From positions 679,769-743,768 of the forward strand of contig NZ_FOYH01000001.1 in NCBI RefSeq assembly GCF_900116015.1: a DNA stretch of 64,000 bases, read 5' to 3'. Of the stretch, positions 24,279 to 35,889 are shown in pieces. Position 1 is the first letter of the stretch. Every line of letters starts with the position of its first letter. The DNA comes from Enterobacter sp. kpr-6 (lineage in GTDB: Bacteria; Pseudomonadota; Gammaproteobacteria; Enterobacterales; Enterobacteriaceae). The translations under genes were made by a program, and so were the position numbers. Below the pieces are notes generated by a model, which was given only the letters and a program-made list of their open reading frames with translations, was not told the DNA's origin and made no database searches.

Positions 24279-24357
24279 GGTTATTCACTCGGATGAGAGA
24301 ATAAAGGGATGTTTCAAGCGTAGCCTGGCGGCGGGGATTTGCGATGAGATCAGATGA

Positions 24358-24631
24358 CCCCTCACCCTAACCCTCTCCCACGGGGAGAGGGGAGAGGGGA
24401 GAGATCGAGTGCGGATTTGTTTTTTCCCCTCACCCTAGCCCTCTCCCACAGGGAGAGATCGAGTGCGGATTTGTTTTTTCCCCTCACCCTAGCCCTCTCC
24501 CACGGGGAGAGATCGAGTGCGGATTTGTTTTTTCCCCTCACCCTAACCCTCTCCCATGGGGAGAGGGGACAGATCGAGTGCGGGACCGCCTTTCTCCCTC
24601 TCCCTGAGGGAGAGGGCCGGGGTGAGGGGGG
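24358..24631. repeat. Palindromic intergenic repeat, copy 2, with tandemly expanded interior
   Basis: Units starting CCCCTCACCCTA lie at 24358, 24426, 24480 and 24534. The last three are spaced exactly 54 bases; the first unit has 14 extra bases of GGGAGA. Each unit continues through CTCTCCCAC, GGGGAGA and GATCGAGTGCGGATTTG. The array closes with an inverted end, GAGGGCCGGGGTGAGGGG. It ends four bases from the SPFH stop codon. It fills most of the 356-base gap 24279-24634; no gene is seen there. Confidence 0.85.
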
Positions 24632-24634
24632 ACC

Positions 24635-25510
24635 TTATCGGGTCGTGGAAATAAACGGTACGGTAGCGTTGGGCAGCATCGTTTGTGGCAGTTTACCGTC
24701 CCATTTCTCTGCGGTCGTCAGTTCAATCAGCGCGGGGTTTTCGCGAATTGACTGACCGCGCAGGCGAATAACTTCTGCTTCGGCGGCCCCTTTCAGGCGA
24801 ATGCTCTCCGCCTCTGCTTTAGCGGCGGCCAGTCGGCTGTCTGCTTCGGCCTGCGCCTGTGTCACTGCAATTTGGGCCTGAATCTTCTCCGTCTCCAGAT
24901 TCTGTCTGCGGGTCGCAATAGCCACTTCTGCTTTCATGCGGTCTTCAATCGATTTTTCATACGCGTCTGAAAAATCAATGTTCTCTATCTGCACACTGTC
25001 AATGATCACCGGCCCGACAATGGCCTTACGAATAGCGTTTTGCAGATCCTGAACCAGCCGGGTTCTGTCCTGGACGGCGCTAATCGCTGTGTATTGACCG
25101 AAGACGTTTTCCAGTTGGGTCGGCAACTGCCGGATGATTAAGCGTTCTTTTAAGGCATCGATAGTGTTATAGGTCGCATACACGGCTGCGATATCAGATG
25201 GCTGTAAATGAAAACTCACCGATACTTTCATCGTTGCGGGTTGTTGATCGCGGCTGTAGGCCTGAACGCCTTCGTAAACCAGCGCCTGATTACGGGTTGA
25301 GATTTTTTCAATGCGTTCAATAAACGGGATCTTAAATCCCAGTCCCGGGTCGGCCACTTTCACGATTTTTCCATAGCGCAGCAGCACGCCACGTTCGCCT
25401 TCGTTGATGGTGTAATAAGAGAGAAACAGCAGAAACAGCACGACCAGTGCGCTGATGATAATTTGCAGGCTGCGTGGAGCCACTTTTTTTTCAGGGGTCA
25501 TTAAGCTCAT
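24635..25510 (-). CDS. SPFH/band-7 (prohibitin-like) membrane protein
   Basis: Protein of 291 residues. One transmembrane helix (about 14-36, LQIIISALVVLFLLFLSYYT) precedes a band-7 domain (about 40-210: NEGERGVLLRYGKI, PGLGFKIPFIERIEKI, RDQQPATMKVSVSFHL). An Ala/Glu/Gln-rich coiled coil follows (about 215-270). Such proteins form rings or microdomains at the inner membrane, often with proteases or lipid enzymes, as HflK/HflC do with FtsH. No partner protease is adjacent; the nearest minus-strand neighbour is the ICMT-like gene. ATG 25501 is an alternative start. Function here unknown. Confidence 0.85.
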   Translation of the reverse strand: MSLMTPEKKVAPRSLQIIISALVVLFLLFLSYYTINEGERGVLLRYGKIVKVADPGLGFKIPFIERIEKISTRNQALVYEGVQAYSRDQQPATMKVSVSFHLQPSDIAAVYATYNTIDALKERLIIRQLPTQLENVFGQYTAISAVQDRTRLVQDLQNAIRKAIVGPVIIDSVQIENIDFSDAYEKSIEDRMKAEVAIATRRQNLETEKIQAQIAVTQAQAEADSRLAAAKAEAESIRLKGAAEAEVIRLRGQSIRENPALIELTTAEKWDGKLPQTMLPNATVPFISTTR

Positions 25511-25605
25511 CCATGGCGTTAGTAGAGGTTGTTAAACCTCAGCAGATTACCATGGCGCTTTGCATGTAACGTGTCGGCTGGAATAAATCAGAATTTATCA
25601 AGATA

Positions 25606-25625
25606 CCGGGGCATTAACGCCCCGG
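25606..25625 (-). terminator. Hairpin at the end of potABCD
   Basis: Perfect stem CCGGGGC/GCCCCGG with a six-base loop directly after the potD stop; the U tract is weak. Confidence 0.6.
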
Positions 25626-25635
25626 CAGAGAGGGA

Positions 25636-26679
25636 TTAACGCCCGGCTTTCAGCTTCTGGTAATACTCTTCATAAATACGGCTGGCGTCGCCGACATCGT
25701 TCTGCCATTCGCCTTTGCTGATGGTGTCTGCATCCGGGTAGAGCGACTTATCGTTTGCCACGTCCGGCGACAGCAGTTTACGCGCGGCGAGGTTAGGCGT
25801 CGGATAGCCGATGGTTTCTGCGACCTGTTTCGCCACGTCCGGGCGCAGCAGGAAGTTGATCAGTTTTATCGCGCCATCGACGTTTTTGGCATTAGCCGGG
25901 ATCGACAGGCTATCCATCCAGAAAATGCCGCCTTCTTTCGGCCAGACCACGCGCAGCGGCGTGCCTGCCTGACGCGCCACGTATGCCGAACCGTTCCACA
26001 CCATCCCCAGATTCACTTCGCCTTCCATATACGGGTTTGCCGGGTTGTCGGAGTTAAACGCCGCCACGTTTGGCATCAGTTTTTGCAGCTCTTTATACGC
26101 CGCTTCGATCTCTTTCGGATCGGTGGTGTTGCCGGACAGCCCCAGTTTGCGCAGCGCTACCTGGAACACTTCGCGCGCATCGTCGGTCAAAAGCAGGCTG
26201 CTTTTATATTCCGGTTTCCACAGATCTGCCCAGCGGGTCACGGTGTCAGGATCGATCGCATCGCCGTTGACGCCAATCGCCGTGGCTCCCCAGATATACG
26301 GAATGGAGTAATCGTTATTCGGATCGAACGGCTTGTTCAGCATGTCCGGATCGAGATTATGGAAGTTGGTCAGCTTCGTTTTGTCGATCTTCTGGATCAT
26401 GCCTTCTTTGCGCATTTTATCGACGAAGTAGGTAGACGGAACCACCAGGTCGTACGCGCCTTCTTTGTAGGTCTTAAGCTTGGCGTACATGGTTTCGTTC
26501 GATTCATAAGTCGAATAGATCACCTTGATGCCGGTCTCTTTGGTGAACTGTTCAAGCAAACCAGGCGGCACGTACTCCGTCCAGTTATAGAAATAAAGGG
26601 TTTTATTGTCCGCATGCGCGGTGCTCATACCCAGTGCCAGAGCGCCCGCAGCGAGCAGGTGGCGTGACCATGTGATCAT
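25636..26679 (-). CDS. potD: Spermidine/putrescine-binding periplasmic protein PotD
   Basis: Periplasmic substrate-binding protein of the PotABCD importer, 347 residues (E. coli 348). A signal peptide ends at AHAD (about residue 23). Binding-fold segments LYFYNWTEYVPPG, NWTE and YDLVVPSTYFVDKM are conserved. Its ATG overlaps the potC stop by four bases (ATGA), so it is the last gene of a coupled operon. Confidence 0.97.
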   Translation of the reverse strand: MITWSRHLLAAGALALGMSTAHADNKTLYFYNWTEYVPPGLLEQFTKETGIKVIYSTYESNETMYAKLKTYKEGAYDLVVPSTYFVDKMRKEGMIQKIDKTKLTNFHNLDPDMLNKPFDPNNDYSIPYIWGATAIGVNGDAIDPDTVTRWADLWKPEYKSSLLLTDDAREVFQVALRKLGLSGNTTDPKEIEAAYKELQKLMPNVAAFNSDNPANPYMEGEVNLGMVWNGSAYVARQAGTPLRVVWPKEGGIFWMDSLSIPANAKNVDGAIKLINFLLRPDVAKQVAETIGYPTPNLAARKLLSPDVANDKSLYPDADTISKGEWQNDVGDASRIYEEYYQKLKAGR

Positions 26680-27467
26680 TTTAACGTCCCCTGAGATTTG
26701 GTTTTATCACGTGCAATAAGCTGACTGGCAACCACCAGGACCAGCGAGAGTACTAACAGAATAGTCGCCAGCGCATTCACCTCCGGTGACACGCCGACTT
26801 TCACCATCGAATAGATTTTCAACGGTAGAATTTCATAGCCGGGACCGGTGACGAACGACGACACCACCACGTCATCCATGGACAGGGTAAAACTTAACAC
26901 CCAGCCCGCCGCCACCGCAGGCATCGCCAGCGGCAGAATGATTTTGCGCAGAATGGTGATTTCGCTGGCCCCCAGATCTTTAGCCGCCTCCAGCATCCGC
27001 ACATCAAAGCCCTTCAGCCGTGAATAGACGGTGACCACCACAAACGGCAGGCAGAAAGTGATGTGTGAAAACAACAGCGACCAGAAGCCAAGCTGGATGC
27101 CAATCAGCATAAACAGCACCAGCAGGGAAATCGCCATCACGATATCCGGCGACATCATCACCACAAACAGCATTCCGCTGACAAACGGCTTGCCGCGAAA
27201 ACGGTAGCGGTAGAGCGCCACCGCCGTCAGCGAGCCAATCAACGTGGCAAAGGTGGCGGAGAGCACCGCCATGGTCAGCGAGTGCTGCGCGGCCTGGAGC
27301 AGGCTGTCGTTGTTCATCAGCAGGCGGTACCAGTTGGTGGTGAACCCCTGCCAGTTAATGCCAAAGCGCGCGCTGTTAAACGAGTTAACGATCAGAATAA
27401 TGATCGGGATATACAGGTACGCATAAATGGCGGTCATGAAACCGCCGCGGAGCAGGCGACCAATCAT
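26676..27467 (-). CDS. potC: Spermidine/putrescine ABC permease PotC
   Basis: Inner-membrane permease of 263 residues with six predicted helices. The EAA loop that contacts PotA is visible as [20 protein letters not shown], about residue 155. Four-base overlaps join it to potB and potD. Full-length compared with E. coli (264). Confidence 0.96.
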   Translation of the reverse strand: MIGRLLRGGFMTAIYAYLYIPIIILIVNSFNSARFGINWQGFTTNWYRLLMNNDSLLQAAQHSLTMAVLSATFATLIGSLTAVALYRYRFRGKPFVSGMLFVVMMSPDIVMAISLLVLFMLIGIQLGFWSLLFSHITFCLPFVVVTVYSRLKGFDVRMLEAAKDLGASEITILRKIILPLAMPAVAAGWVLSFTLSMDDVVVSSFVTGPGYEILPLKIYSMVKVGVSPEVNALATILLVLSLVLVVASQLIARDKTKSQGTLK

Positions 27468-28321
27468 TCCAGATCCCCCTTTTTATTCAGGAAACGCATC
27501 GCCCGCCAGTAGACCAGCAGCATCAGTCCCATCACGACCGTCAGTGTAATGCTGGTGGCTGAACCGAAAGGCCAGTCGCGGATATTCAGGAACTGGCTTT
27601 TGATGACGTTGCCGATCAGCAGGTTTTTCGCCCCGCCCATTAGATCCGACACGTAAAACAGCCCCATCGCAGGCAGCATCACCAGCAGGCACCCGGCGAT
27701 AATGCCCGGCATGGTCAGTGGAATAATGATGCGAATAAAGGTTTGCAGCTTACTGGCACCCAGATCTTTTGCCGCCTCCAGCAGCGGTTTATCCAGCTTT
27801 TCAATGCTGGAATAGAGCGGCATCACCATAAACGGCAGCAGGATATACACCAGCCCGACGATCACCGCACCCGGCGTAAACATGATGCGGATCGGCGTGT
27901 CGATGATCCCCATCTCCAGCAAAAAGGCGTTCAGGTAGCCTTTGGTGCTGAGAAACAGTTTCAGGCCGTAAATGCGGATCAGCGAGTTGGTCCAGAAAGG
28001 AACAATCAGTAAAAACAGCAGCAGCGGACGCACTTTTTGCGGCAGTTTCGCCAGAAACCAGGCGAAGGGATAGCCGAGCACCAGGCAGGCGAGGGTGGCT
28101 ATCAGCGCCATATTCAGCGAATGCAGCAGCACCTCAAAATAGAGCGGATCAAGCAGGCGCGAATAGTTTTCCAGCGTAAAGACCAGCTTAACGAATGAGG
28201 TATCGTCGCGGGTCAAAAAACTGGTGGCGATGATCATCAGGTTAGGCAGAAAGACAAACAGCACAAGCCAACCGACGATAGTGGCAATTACCACATTCTG
28301 GAATTTACTTGTGCTCTTCAT
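27464..28321 (-). CDS. potB: Spermidine/putrescine ABC permease PotB
   Basis: Inner-membrane permease of 285 residues with six helices and the EAA loop [20 protein letters not shown] (about 185). Its ATG lies 17 bases inside the potA 3' end and its stop overlaps the potC ATG. It pairs with PotC to form the polyamine channel. Confidence 0.96.
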   Translation of the reverse strand: MKSTSKFQNVVIATIVGWLVLFVFLPNLMIIATSFLTRDDTSFVKLVFTLENYSRLLDPLYFEVLLHSLNMALIATLACLVLGYPFAWFLAKLPQKVRPLLLFLLIVPFWTNSLIRIYGLKLFLSTKGYLNAFLLEMGIIDTPIRIMFTPGAVIVGLVYILLPFMVMPLYSSIEKLDKPLLEAAKDLGASKLQTFIRIIIPLTMPGIIAGCLLVMLPAMGLFYVSDLMGGAKNLLIGNVIKSQFLNIRDWPFGSATSITLTVVMGLMLLVYWRAMRFLNKKGDLE

Positions 28322-29423
28322 CAGCCAGTACGACCTCCCAGCTTTCTACCCAGTTGATGACCATTTTCTGATCCAGCGAGTGGTCAAAGTCCGGGTCATC
28401 TTCATTAAAAAATTCGCTGACCATCACCATCTTGCCGTTTTCCAGCTCCACCACCGATTCCAGCGTCATGCCTTTATAGTTGCGCTCGCGCACAAAACCA
28501 ATCAGGCCTTCCACTTCGCTGCTGTCGTTGACCTCGTCCACGCGCAGATCTTCCGGGCGCAGCATCACGTTCAGGCGCTGGCCTTTTTCCACCGGGAAGG
28601 TGACGGTGATATTGCATTCGCGGCCTTCGACGTTGGCGCGCACGCGCTGGCCGTCAATACGTTCAATGACAGTCGCGCTGAAGATATTGATTTCACCGAT
28701 GAAGCTGGCGACGAACAGGTTTTTCGGCTCTTCGTAAATTTCACGCGGGGTACCGTCCTGCTCAATGCGGCCGTCGCGCATCACCACGATGCGGTCGGAC
28801 ATGGTGAGGGCTTCTTCCTGATCGTGGGTGACGAAGACAAAGGTAATGCCGAGCTTACGTTGCAGTGCTTTCAGCTCGTTTTGCATCTGCTTACGCAGTT
28901 TGTAATCGAGCGCGGAAAGCGACTCATCGAGCAGTAACAGTCGCGGTTTATTGACCACGGCGCGGGCAATCGCCACACGCTGCTGCTGGCCACCGGAAAG
29001 CTGATGGGGTTTACGGTCGGCAAACTCGTCGAGTTGCACCATTCGTAACGCTTCAGTCACGCGCGGGGGGATTTGATCGGACGGTGTTTTTTGCATCCGC
29101 AAGCCAAAGGCCACGTTTTCAAACACGGTCATGTGCGGGAACAGGGCGTAACTCTGGAAGACGGTATTGATGTGGCGATGTTCCGCCGGGACGTTCGTGA
29201 TGTCCTGTTGGTCCAGGTGAATATAACCGGCATCGACCGATTCAAGCCCTGCGATCAGGCGCAGAACGGTGGTCTTACCGCAGCCGGAAGGGCCAAGCAG
29301 TGTGAGAAATTCGCCATTATTGATGGTGAGATCGAGATCGGAAATGACATTTTTGCCATCAAAACCTTTTCGAATTCCCTCCAGATGCACCAGCGGCGAA
29401 CGCGAACGTGTTTGTGTATTCAA
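28305..29423 (-). CDS. potA: Spermidine/putrescine ABC ATPase PotA
   Basis: Cytoplasmic ABC ATPase energising PotBC. Walker [11 protein letters not shown]-loop, signature LSGGQQQR and Walker [13 protein letters not shown] are intact, followed by a C-terminal TOBE domain ending VVLADEEHK as in E. coli. No ATG is available: the first usable start is TTG 29423, giving 372 residues. Six codons upstream, ACG at 29441 occupies the position of the E. coli ATG, and the codons between (GQSQKL) still match E. coli PotA. The true start therefore needs mapping. Confidence 0.95.
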   Translation of the reverse strand: MNTQTRSRSPLVHLEGIRKGFDGKNVISDLDLTINNGEFLTLLGPSGCGKTTVLRLIAGLESVDAGYIHLDQQDITNVPAEHRHINTVFQSYALFPHMTVFENVAFGLRMQKTPSDQIPPRVTEALRMVQLDEFADRKPHQLSGGQQQRVAIARAVVNKPRLLLLDESLSALDYKLRKQMQNELKALQRKLGITFVFVTHDQEEALTMSDRIVVMRDGRIEQDGTPREIYEEPKNLFVASFIGEINIFSATVIERIDGQRVRANVEGRECNITVTFPVEKGQRLNVMLRPEDLRVDEVNDSSEVEGLIGFVRERNYKGMTLESVVELENGKMVMVSEFFNEDDPDFDHSLDQKMVINWVESWEVVLADEEHK

Positions 29424-29716
29424 TTTTTGACTCTGTCCCGTGTAAACGCAGCGGATAGCTTAACCGGTGCGGGGTTTGTGATTAACCACCTTAGGGTCTG
29501 ACACATTATTGAGGCCTGGCATTCTACGGCAAACCACTGAAATCGCCAATGCTTGTTATTATTTACCCTGTCGGCCAGGTAATTTCTTAACCCGGCTTAT
29601 TTGCGCGGCGGAGCGGGATAAAAAAATAACGTTTGCAGGAGTAAAAGTGACCTGACGCAATATTTAAGTTTTCGCGCTTATCAATAATGTTGTCTCAAAT
29701 AGTGAGGATGGCCCGC

Positions 29717-30946
29717 ATGGATAAATTACTTGAGCGTTTTTTGCACTACGTGTCGCTGGATACGCAATCGAAACCCGGTGTCAGACAGGTTCCGAGCACG
29801 GAGGGGCAATGGAAACTGTTAGAGTTGCTCAAAACACAACTGGAAGAGATGGGGCTGGTTAACGTTACGCTGAGCGAGAAAGGCACGGTCATGGCGACCC
29901 TTCCCGCCAACGTTGAGGGCGATATTCCCGCCGTCGGGTTTATCTCTCATGTTGACACCTCACCCGATTTTAGCGGTAAGAATGTCAAACCGCAGATTAT
30001 TGAAAACTACCGTGGCGGCGATATTGCGCTCGGTATCGGCGACGAAGTGCTCTCCCCGGTGATGTTCCCGGTGCTGCATCAACTGATGGGGCAGACGCTG
30101 ATCACTACCGACGGCAAAACGCTGCTCGGCGCGGATGACAAAGCGGGCGTGGCGGAGATCATGACCGCGCTGGCGGTGTTGATCGCCAAAGACATTCCCC
30201 ACGGTGATATTCGCGTAGCCTTTACCCCGGATGAAGAAGTGGGCAAAGGGGCGAAGCATTTCGACGTCGCCGCCTTTAACGCACAGTGGGCGTATACCAT
30301 TGATGGCAGTGGAGTAGGCGAGCTGGAGTTTGAAAACTTCAACGCCGCATCGGTGACCATTAAAATCGTCGGCAATAATGTCCATCCCGGCTCGGCGAAA
30401 GGGGTGATGGTGAACGCGCTGTCGCTTGCCACGCGGATCCACGCAGAAGTGCCCGCGGAAGAAAGCCCGGAGCAGACCGAAGGCTACGAAGGTTTTTATC
30501 ATCTGACCAGCATTAAAGGCACGGTAGATCGTGCCGAAATGCATTACATCATCCGCGATTTCGACCGCAAAATGTTTGAAGCCCGCAAACGTAAGATGAT
30601 GGAGATCGCCAAAAAGGTCGGTAAAGGGCTGCACCCGGATTGTTACATTGAGCTGATCATCGAAGACAGCTACTACAACATGCGTGAGAAGGTCCTTGAG
30701 TATCCGTTTATCCTTGATATCGCTCAGCAGGCGATGCGCGACTGCGATATCGAACCGCAGTTAAAACCGATTCGCGGCGGCACCGACGGCTCGCAACTTT
30801 CCTTTATGGGACTGCCATGCCCGAACATTTTCACCGGCGGCTACAACTACCACGGCAAGCATGAGTTTGTGACGCTGGAGGGGATGGAAAAAGCGGTGAA
30901 AGTGATTGTGCGAATTGCGGAGCTGGTGGCGAAGAATCAATCCTGA
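29717..30946 (+). CDS. pepT: Peptidase T (tripeptidase)
   Basis: Cytoplasmic zinc aminotripeptidase of the M20B family, 409 residues (E. coli 408). Metal and catalytic segments are visible: [11 protein letters not shown] (about 75), [11 protein letters not shown] (about 140), [10 protein letters not shown] (about 172) and a late His in [12 protein letters not shown] 29717 matches the E. coli start (MDKLLERF); the frame from 29687 adds ten residues. It is divergent from potA. I did not find a convincing FNR box, although pepT is FNR-regulated in related bacteria. Confidence 0.96.
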   Translation: MDKLLERFLHYVSLDTQSKPGVRQVPSTEGQWKLLELLKTQLEEMGLVNVTLSEKGTVMATLPANVEGDIPAVGFISHVDTSPDFSGKNVKPQIIENYRGGDIALGIGDEVLSPVMFPVLHQLMGQTLITTDGKTLLGADDKAGVAEIMTALAVLIAKDIPHGDIRVAFTPDEEVGKGAKHFDVAAFNAQWAYTIDGSGVGELEFENFNAASVTIKIVGNNVHPGSAKGVMVNALSLATRIHAEVPAEESPEQTEGYEGFYHLTSIKGTVDRAEMHYIIRDFDRKMFEARKRKMMEIAKKVGKGLHPDCYIELIIEDSYYNMREKVLEYPFILDIAQQAMRDCDIEPQLKPIRGGTDGSQLSFMGLPCPNIFTGGYNYHGKHEFVTLEGMEKAVKVIVRIAELVAKNQS

Positions 30947-30962
30947 AAGACGGGTTTAGTTT

Positions 30963-31015
30963 CCCCCTTTCCGGGGAAGAGGGCCGGGGTGAGGGGAAGT
31001 CCCTTCACCCCGGCC
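30963..31015. repeat. Palindromic intergenic repeat, copy 3 (short)
   Basis: A shortened relative of the 2381 element. GGCCGGGGTGAGGG (30982-30995) pairs with CCCTTCACCCCGGCC (31001-31015) with one bulge and is followed by TGTTTTT. It lies between convergent pepT and roxA and can serve as the pepT terminator. Confidence 0.7.
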
Positions 31016-31027
31016 TGTTTTTACCGC

Positions 31028-32149
31028 TTAATCTTCGAAGAACCAGTACCCGCTGTTGACCAGTGCGGCGAGCATCGCGAGGAATGACGGATCTTCCAGC
31101 GCATCGCCGAGCGTGTCAGCTTTGATCACAATATGATTAGCCAGCGCAGCGAGGGCCGGGCGATGCGGCGAATCAATCTTCTCGCCGTTAACAAACACAT
31201 CGTCACCAATGCGCAGCACGCGCAGTCCACCGAGACGCACCAGCTTGTCGCCCTGTTGTAAGGCATCGTAGATTTCATCCGGCTGATACGGCGGCTCCGG
31301 CGGAGCCACGTCCAATTCGTGACGTGACTGCGAGACAAATTCCCCAAACCACTGCTGGAAATGCTCCGGCTGATTGATCAAATCGAGCATCATCCCGCGC
31401 AGTCCGTCCAGTTCCTGCGGCAGAATATCCGCCGGGTGATCGCGCATCGGGACATCCGGATCGGTATAGCGATGGCTACCCAGCTCGCGTTGCAGCACAT
31501 AATCGGCGAAACCGCTGATCAGCTCGCGACCGCTCGGCGCGCGGAAGCCCACCGAATAGTTCATCGAATTTTCCAGCGAATAGCCTTCGTGCGGGAATCC
31601 TGGCGGAATATAAAGGATATCGCCCGGCTCCATCTCTTCATCAATGATGGCGTCAAACGGATCGACCTGGAGCAAATCCGGGTGCGGGCAGTGCTGCTTC
31701 ATCGGCACTTTTTCGCCCACGCGCCAGCGGCGGCGACCGGTGCCCTGAATGATAAACACGTCATACTGATCGAAATGCGGCCCTACGCCGCCGCCCGGTA
31801 CGGAAAACGAGATCATCAGATCGTCGATGCGCCAGTCGGGAAGGGCGCGGAACGGGCGCATCAGCGCGGCGGTCGGCTCGTGCCAGTGATCGACGGCCTG
31901 CACCAGCAGCGACCAGTTGTTTTCACTCAGGTGATCGTAGCTTTCGAATGGCCCGTGACTGACCTGCCATTTGCCCTCGTGATGACTGACCAGGCGGCTG
32001 TCTACTTCGCTTTCCATTGCCAGCCCCGCCAGTTCATCCGGCGAAAGAGGATCGACAAAATTCGCAATACCCCGCTTCAGCACCACCGGGCGTTTTTGCC
32101 AGTAGCGTGCGATAAAGTCGGGCCAGTCTAACGTTAAGTGATAGTCCAT
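31028..32149 (-). CDS. roxA: Ribosomal protein uL16 3-hydroxylase RoxA (YcfD)
   Basis: Cytoplasmic 2-oxoglutarate/Fe(II) oxygenase that hydroxylates an arginine of ribosomal protein L16. It has 373 residues, as in E. coli. The JmjC-type iron site is HFDQYD (about residue 125) with the distal His in PPGFPHEGYS (about 187), followed by dimerisation and winged-helix regions. It lies between pepT and phoQ as in E. coli. Confidence 0.95.
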   Translation of the reverse strand: MDYHLTLDWPDFIARYWQKRPVVLKRGIANFVDPLSPDELAGLAMESEVDSRLVSHHEGKWQVSHGPFESYDHLSENNWSLLVQAVDHWHEPTAALMRPFRALPDWRIDDLMISFSVPGGGVGPHFDQYDVFIIQGTGRRRWRVGEKVPMKQHCPHPDLLQVDPFDAIIDEEMEPGDILYIPPGFPHEGYSLENSMNYSVGFRAPSGRELISGFADYVLQRELGSHRYTDPDVPMRDHPADILPQELDGLRGMMLDLINQPEHFQQWFGEFVSQSRHELDVAPPEPPYQPDEIYDALQQGDKLVRLGGLRVLRIGDDVFVNGEKIDSPHRPALAALANHIVIKADTLGDALEDPSFLAMLAALVNSGYWFFED

Positions 32150-32252
32150 ATAATTTTCCAGGGCTTACGTACCTGAGACGGATTATAACGGAAGGATGAC
32201 GGGCTGCGTGTGGGGCGGCCGCTTATTTTTAACGAACTCTTAACTGTCTGCG

Positions 32253-33716
32253 TTAATTATCACCGGCGGTAGCCTGCTGGCGGGCAAAAATCGCTTCCAT
32301 ACGCGCACCGCCCAGCGGACTTTCACCCGCGAGGATCTGCCCGTCGTACTGCTCGACGATTTCCCGTGCCACTGATAACCCCACGCCCTGGCCGGGTCGT
32401 AGCGTATCCGCCCGCTGGCCGCGATCGAACACCATATCGCGTTTAGAGGCCGGAATACCGGGGCCGTCATCTTCCACTACAATATGCAGTTTATCGTCTG
32501 ACTGGTGCGCGGAAACTTCAACAAATTCAAGGGAGTATTTACAGGCGTTATCCAGCAGATTGCCCATCACTTCCATAAAATCATTTTGCTCACCGACAAA
32601 GCTGATTTCCGGCGAAATATCCAGCGTAATGTCCACGCCTTTGCGCTGATAAACTTTATTCAGTGCCGACGTGAGATTATCGAGCAGCGGGGCCACCGGA
32701 TGCAGTTCACGGCTGAGTAACATATTGCCGCTGCGCATACTGGCGCGATGCAGGTAGTAGCCGATTTGTTGCGAGATCCGGCTGATTTGCTCCAGCATCA
32801 CCGGTTCCGCCTCGCTGACGCTGAGTTTTTCACTGCGTAGCGAGCGCAGTGTGCTTTGCAGCACCGCCAGCGGCGTTTTCAGGCTGTGGGTCAGATCGGT
32901 CAGGGTGGTGCGGTACTTGTCGTAGCGATCGCGCTCGCTTTTGAGCAGGCGATTCAGATTGCGCACCAGGCTCGTCAGTTCGCGGGTGGTTTCCGGATTC
33001 AGTCGTTCGCGGTGATGCTCTTCCAGTTCGCGCACTTCGCCTGCCAGCGCTTCGATAGGGCGCAAACTCCAGCGCGCGGCAAGCCAGAGCAGGGGAATGA
33101 CGAGCAGGAGATTGGCTGCCAGCACATAGATGAACCAGCTCCAGACCATATAAGAACGTTTAAGCTCGATGGGAATGGTGTCGATCACCACGATGGTCAG
33201 CTGCGGCATACGCGCCGTGGCAGGGTAGACATTCACGGCCACCGAGTGCGTCATTGCGCTGTCGTCATCGTCTTCACGGAAGGCTTTTAACTGCTGCTGT
33301 GCGCGGTGATCGTTACGCAATAACAGGCTGGTGGCGTCCACATCCGCTTCAATCTCGTGAAAACCGTTAGCGCTGAGCCACTCCGGGCGAACGCGCTTGA
33401 TAAGCCAGGGCACGTCGCGCTGCGCCCACAGCAGTTTGCCTTTCTCATCGTAAATCACCGCCATGGAGGGGCTTTGCAGATTCAGGTTTTCCGGTAGCTC
33501 AATGCTGAACCTGTTGTTTTCCCATTTTGCGAGGGTATAGAAAAGGTTGCTCTCTCCGCGCAGCAGGCGAAAGGTGGTCTTGTCAAAACTGACGCTGTAA
33601 CCGACCAGCGCCACCAGGCCATAGGAGAGGGAGAGCACCATCACCACGGCGGCGGTGGCCAGCAGAAAGCGAACCCGCAGGGAGAGCGGCAGGACGTGAC
33701 GCAGCAATTTTTTCAT
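32253..33716 (-). CDS. phoQ: Sensor histidine kinase PhoQ
   Basis: Inner-membrane sensor of low Mg2+, acid and cationic peptides, 487 residues. Two helices (about 17-40 and 193-214) flank the periplasmic sensor, whose acidic patch REDDDDS (about 147-153) is intact. A HAMP region, His277 in [11 protein letters not shown] and the ATPase motifs NLLDNACKY and EDDGPGIP follow. ATG overlaps the phoP stop by four bases. No inactivating change is seen. Confidence 0.97.
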   Translation of the reverse strand: MKKLLRHVLPLSLRVRFLLATAAVVMVLSLSYGLVALVGYSVSFDKTTFRLLRGESNLFYTLAKWENNRFSIELPENLNLQSPSMAVIYDEKGKLLWAQRDVPWLIKRVRPEWLSANGFHEIEADVDATSLLLRNDHRAQQQLKAFREDDDDSAMTHSVAVNVYPATARMPQLTIVVIDTIPIELKRSYMVWSWFIYVLAANLLLVIPLLWLAARWSLRPIEALAGEVRELEEHHRERLNPETTRELTSLVRNLNRLLKSERDRYDKYRTTLTDLTHSLKTPLAVLQSTLRSLRSEKLSVSEAEPVMLEQISRISQQIGYYLHRASMRSGNMLLSRELHPVAPLLDNLTSALNKVYQRKGVDITLDISPEISFVGEQNDFMEVMGNLLDNACKYSLEFVEVSAHQSDDKLHIVVEDDGPGIPASKRDMVFDRGQRADTLRPGQGVGLSVAREIVEQYDGQILAGESPLGGARMEAIFARQQATAGDN

Positions 33717-34387
33717 TCGCGCAGTTCGAACAGGTAGCCCTGACCGCGCACGGTGGTAATGACATCAACAGGATATTGCGCCTGAATTTTCTTACGCAGG
33801 CGGCCCATCAGCACGTCAATGGTATGGCTTTCGCGCAGCTCGGCGTCCGGGTAAAGCTGGAGCATCAGCGAATCTTTGCTCACCACTTTGCCGCTGTTAC
33901 GGATCAGCGTCTCCATGATGGTGTACTCGAAAGCGGTCAGCCGGATAGGCTCGCCATTCACCGACAGTTCACGGCGGGAGAGATCGACCTGGAACGGAGG
34001 CATGGAGATCACCTGCGAGGCCAGCCCGCTATTGCGGCGCATCAGTGCCTGCATCCGCGCTGCCACCTCTTCGATGTGAAACGGCTTGGTCACGTAGTCA
34101 TCGGCCCCGGCGCTCAGCACTTCCACTTTGTCCTGCCAGCCTTCACGGGCGGTCAGGACCAGCACCGGAAGTGACACATCATGGGAACGCCAGCGGCGAA
34201 TAAGCGACAGGCCGTCTTCATCGGGCAGCCCGAGGTCAACAATAGCAATGTCCGGCAGATGTTCATTCAGATAGTAATCGGCTTCTTTCGCATCTTCGGC
34301 GTCATCCACCTGATGCCCCAGTTCCTGAAGCTGCACTTTAAGATGGTGACGAAGCAGGGCATTGTCTTCCACAACCAGTACGCGCAT
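33713..34387 (-). CDS. phoP: Response regulator PhoP
   Basis: OmpR-family regulator of 224 residues controlling magnesium and envelope-stress genes. Receiver domain with acidic pocket VVEDN and phosphoacceptor Asp51 in [10 protein letters not shown], Lys in TKPFH, then a winged-helix domain (about 125-224). It precedes phoQ with a four-base overlap. A convincing PhoP box (two GTTTA repeats) was not found upstream. Confidence 0.97.
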   Translation of the reverse strand: MRVLVVEDNALLRHHLKVQLQELGHQVDDAEDAKEADYYLNEHLPDIAIVDLGLPDEDGLSLIRRWRSHDVSLPVLVLTAREGWQDKVEVLSAGADDYVTKPFHIEEVAARMQALMRRNSGLASQVISMPPFQVDLSRRELSVNGEPIRLTAFEYTIMETLIRNSGKVVSKDSLMLQLYPDAELRESHTIDVLMGRLRKKIQAQYPVDVITTVRGQGYLFELRE

Positions 34388-34466
34388 CGTCCGGTTCCCC
34401 TCGTATTTTGATGAATTTAGTTTAACGCGGATTATGTCACTGATGGGATAAACATTGCTTCAACAG

Positions 34467-34500
34467 CCCCCTCTCCGGGCGGAAAGGGGGCAGAGGGCGG
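34467..34500. repeat. Degenerate G/C-rich repeat after purB
   Basis: CCCCCTCTCC and GGAAAGGGGG form an imperfect stem directly behind the purB stop. The sequence resembles the hairpin half of the larger palindromic repeats but lacks the CCCTCACCC ends. Confidence 0.4.
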
Positions 34501-35874
<1,374 letters not shown>

Positions 35875-35889
35875 TCACAACTCCGGGAG

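Noticed and set aside
24358-24631. CRISPR array
   Set aside because: The 54-base period is continuous with no unique spacers, units are palindromic themselves, and no cas genes are near.
24354-24755. 133-residue ORF across the repeat array
   Set aside because: Its protein is only translated repeat (LTLALSHRER units) and runs antisense into the SPFH gene.
29640-29716. FNR box upstream of pepT
   Set aside because: Only an ATCAA half site is visible; the other half does not match.
34401-34430. PhoP box upstream of phoP
   Set aside because: Only one AGTTTA-like half site was found; the second GTTTA at the required 11-base distance is missing.
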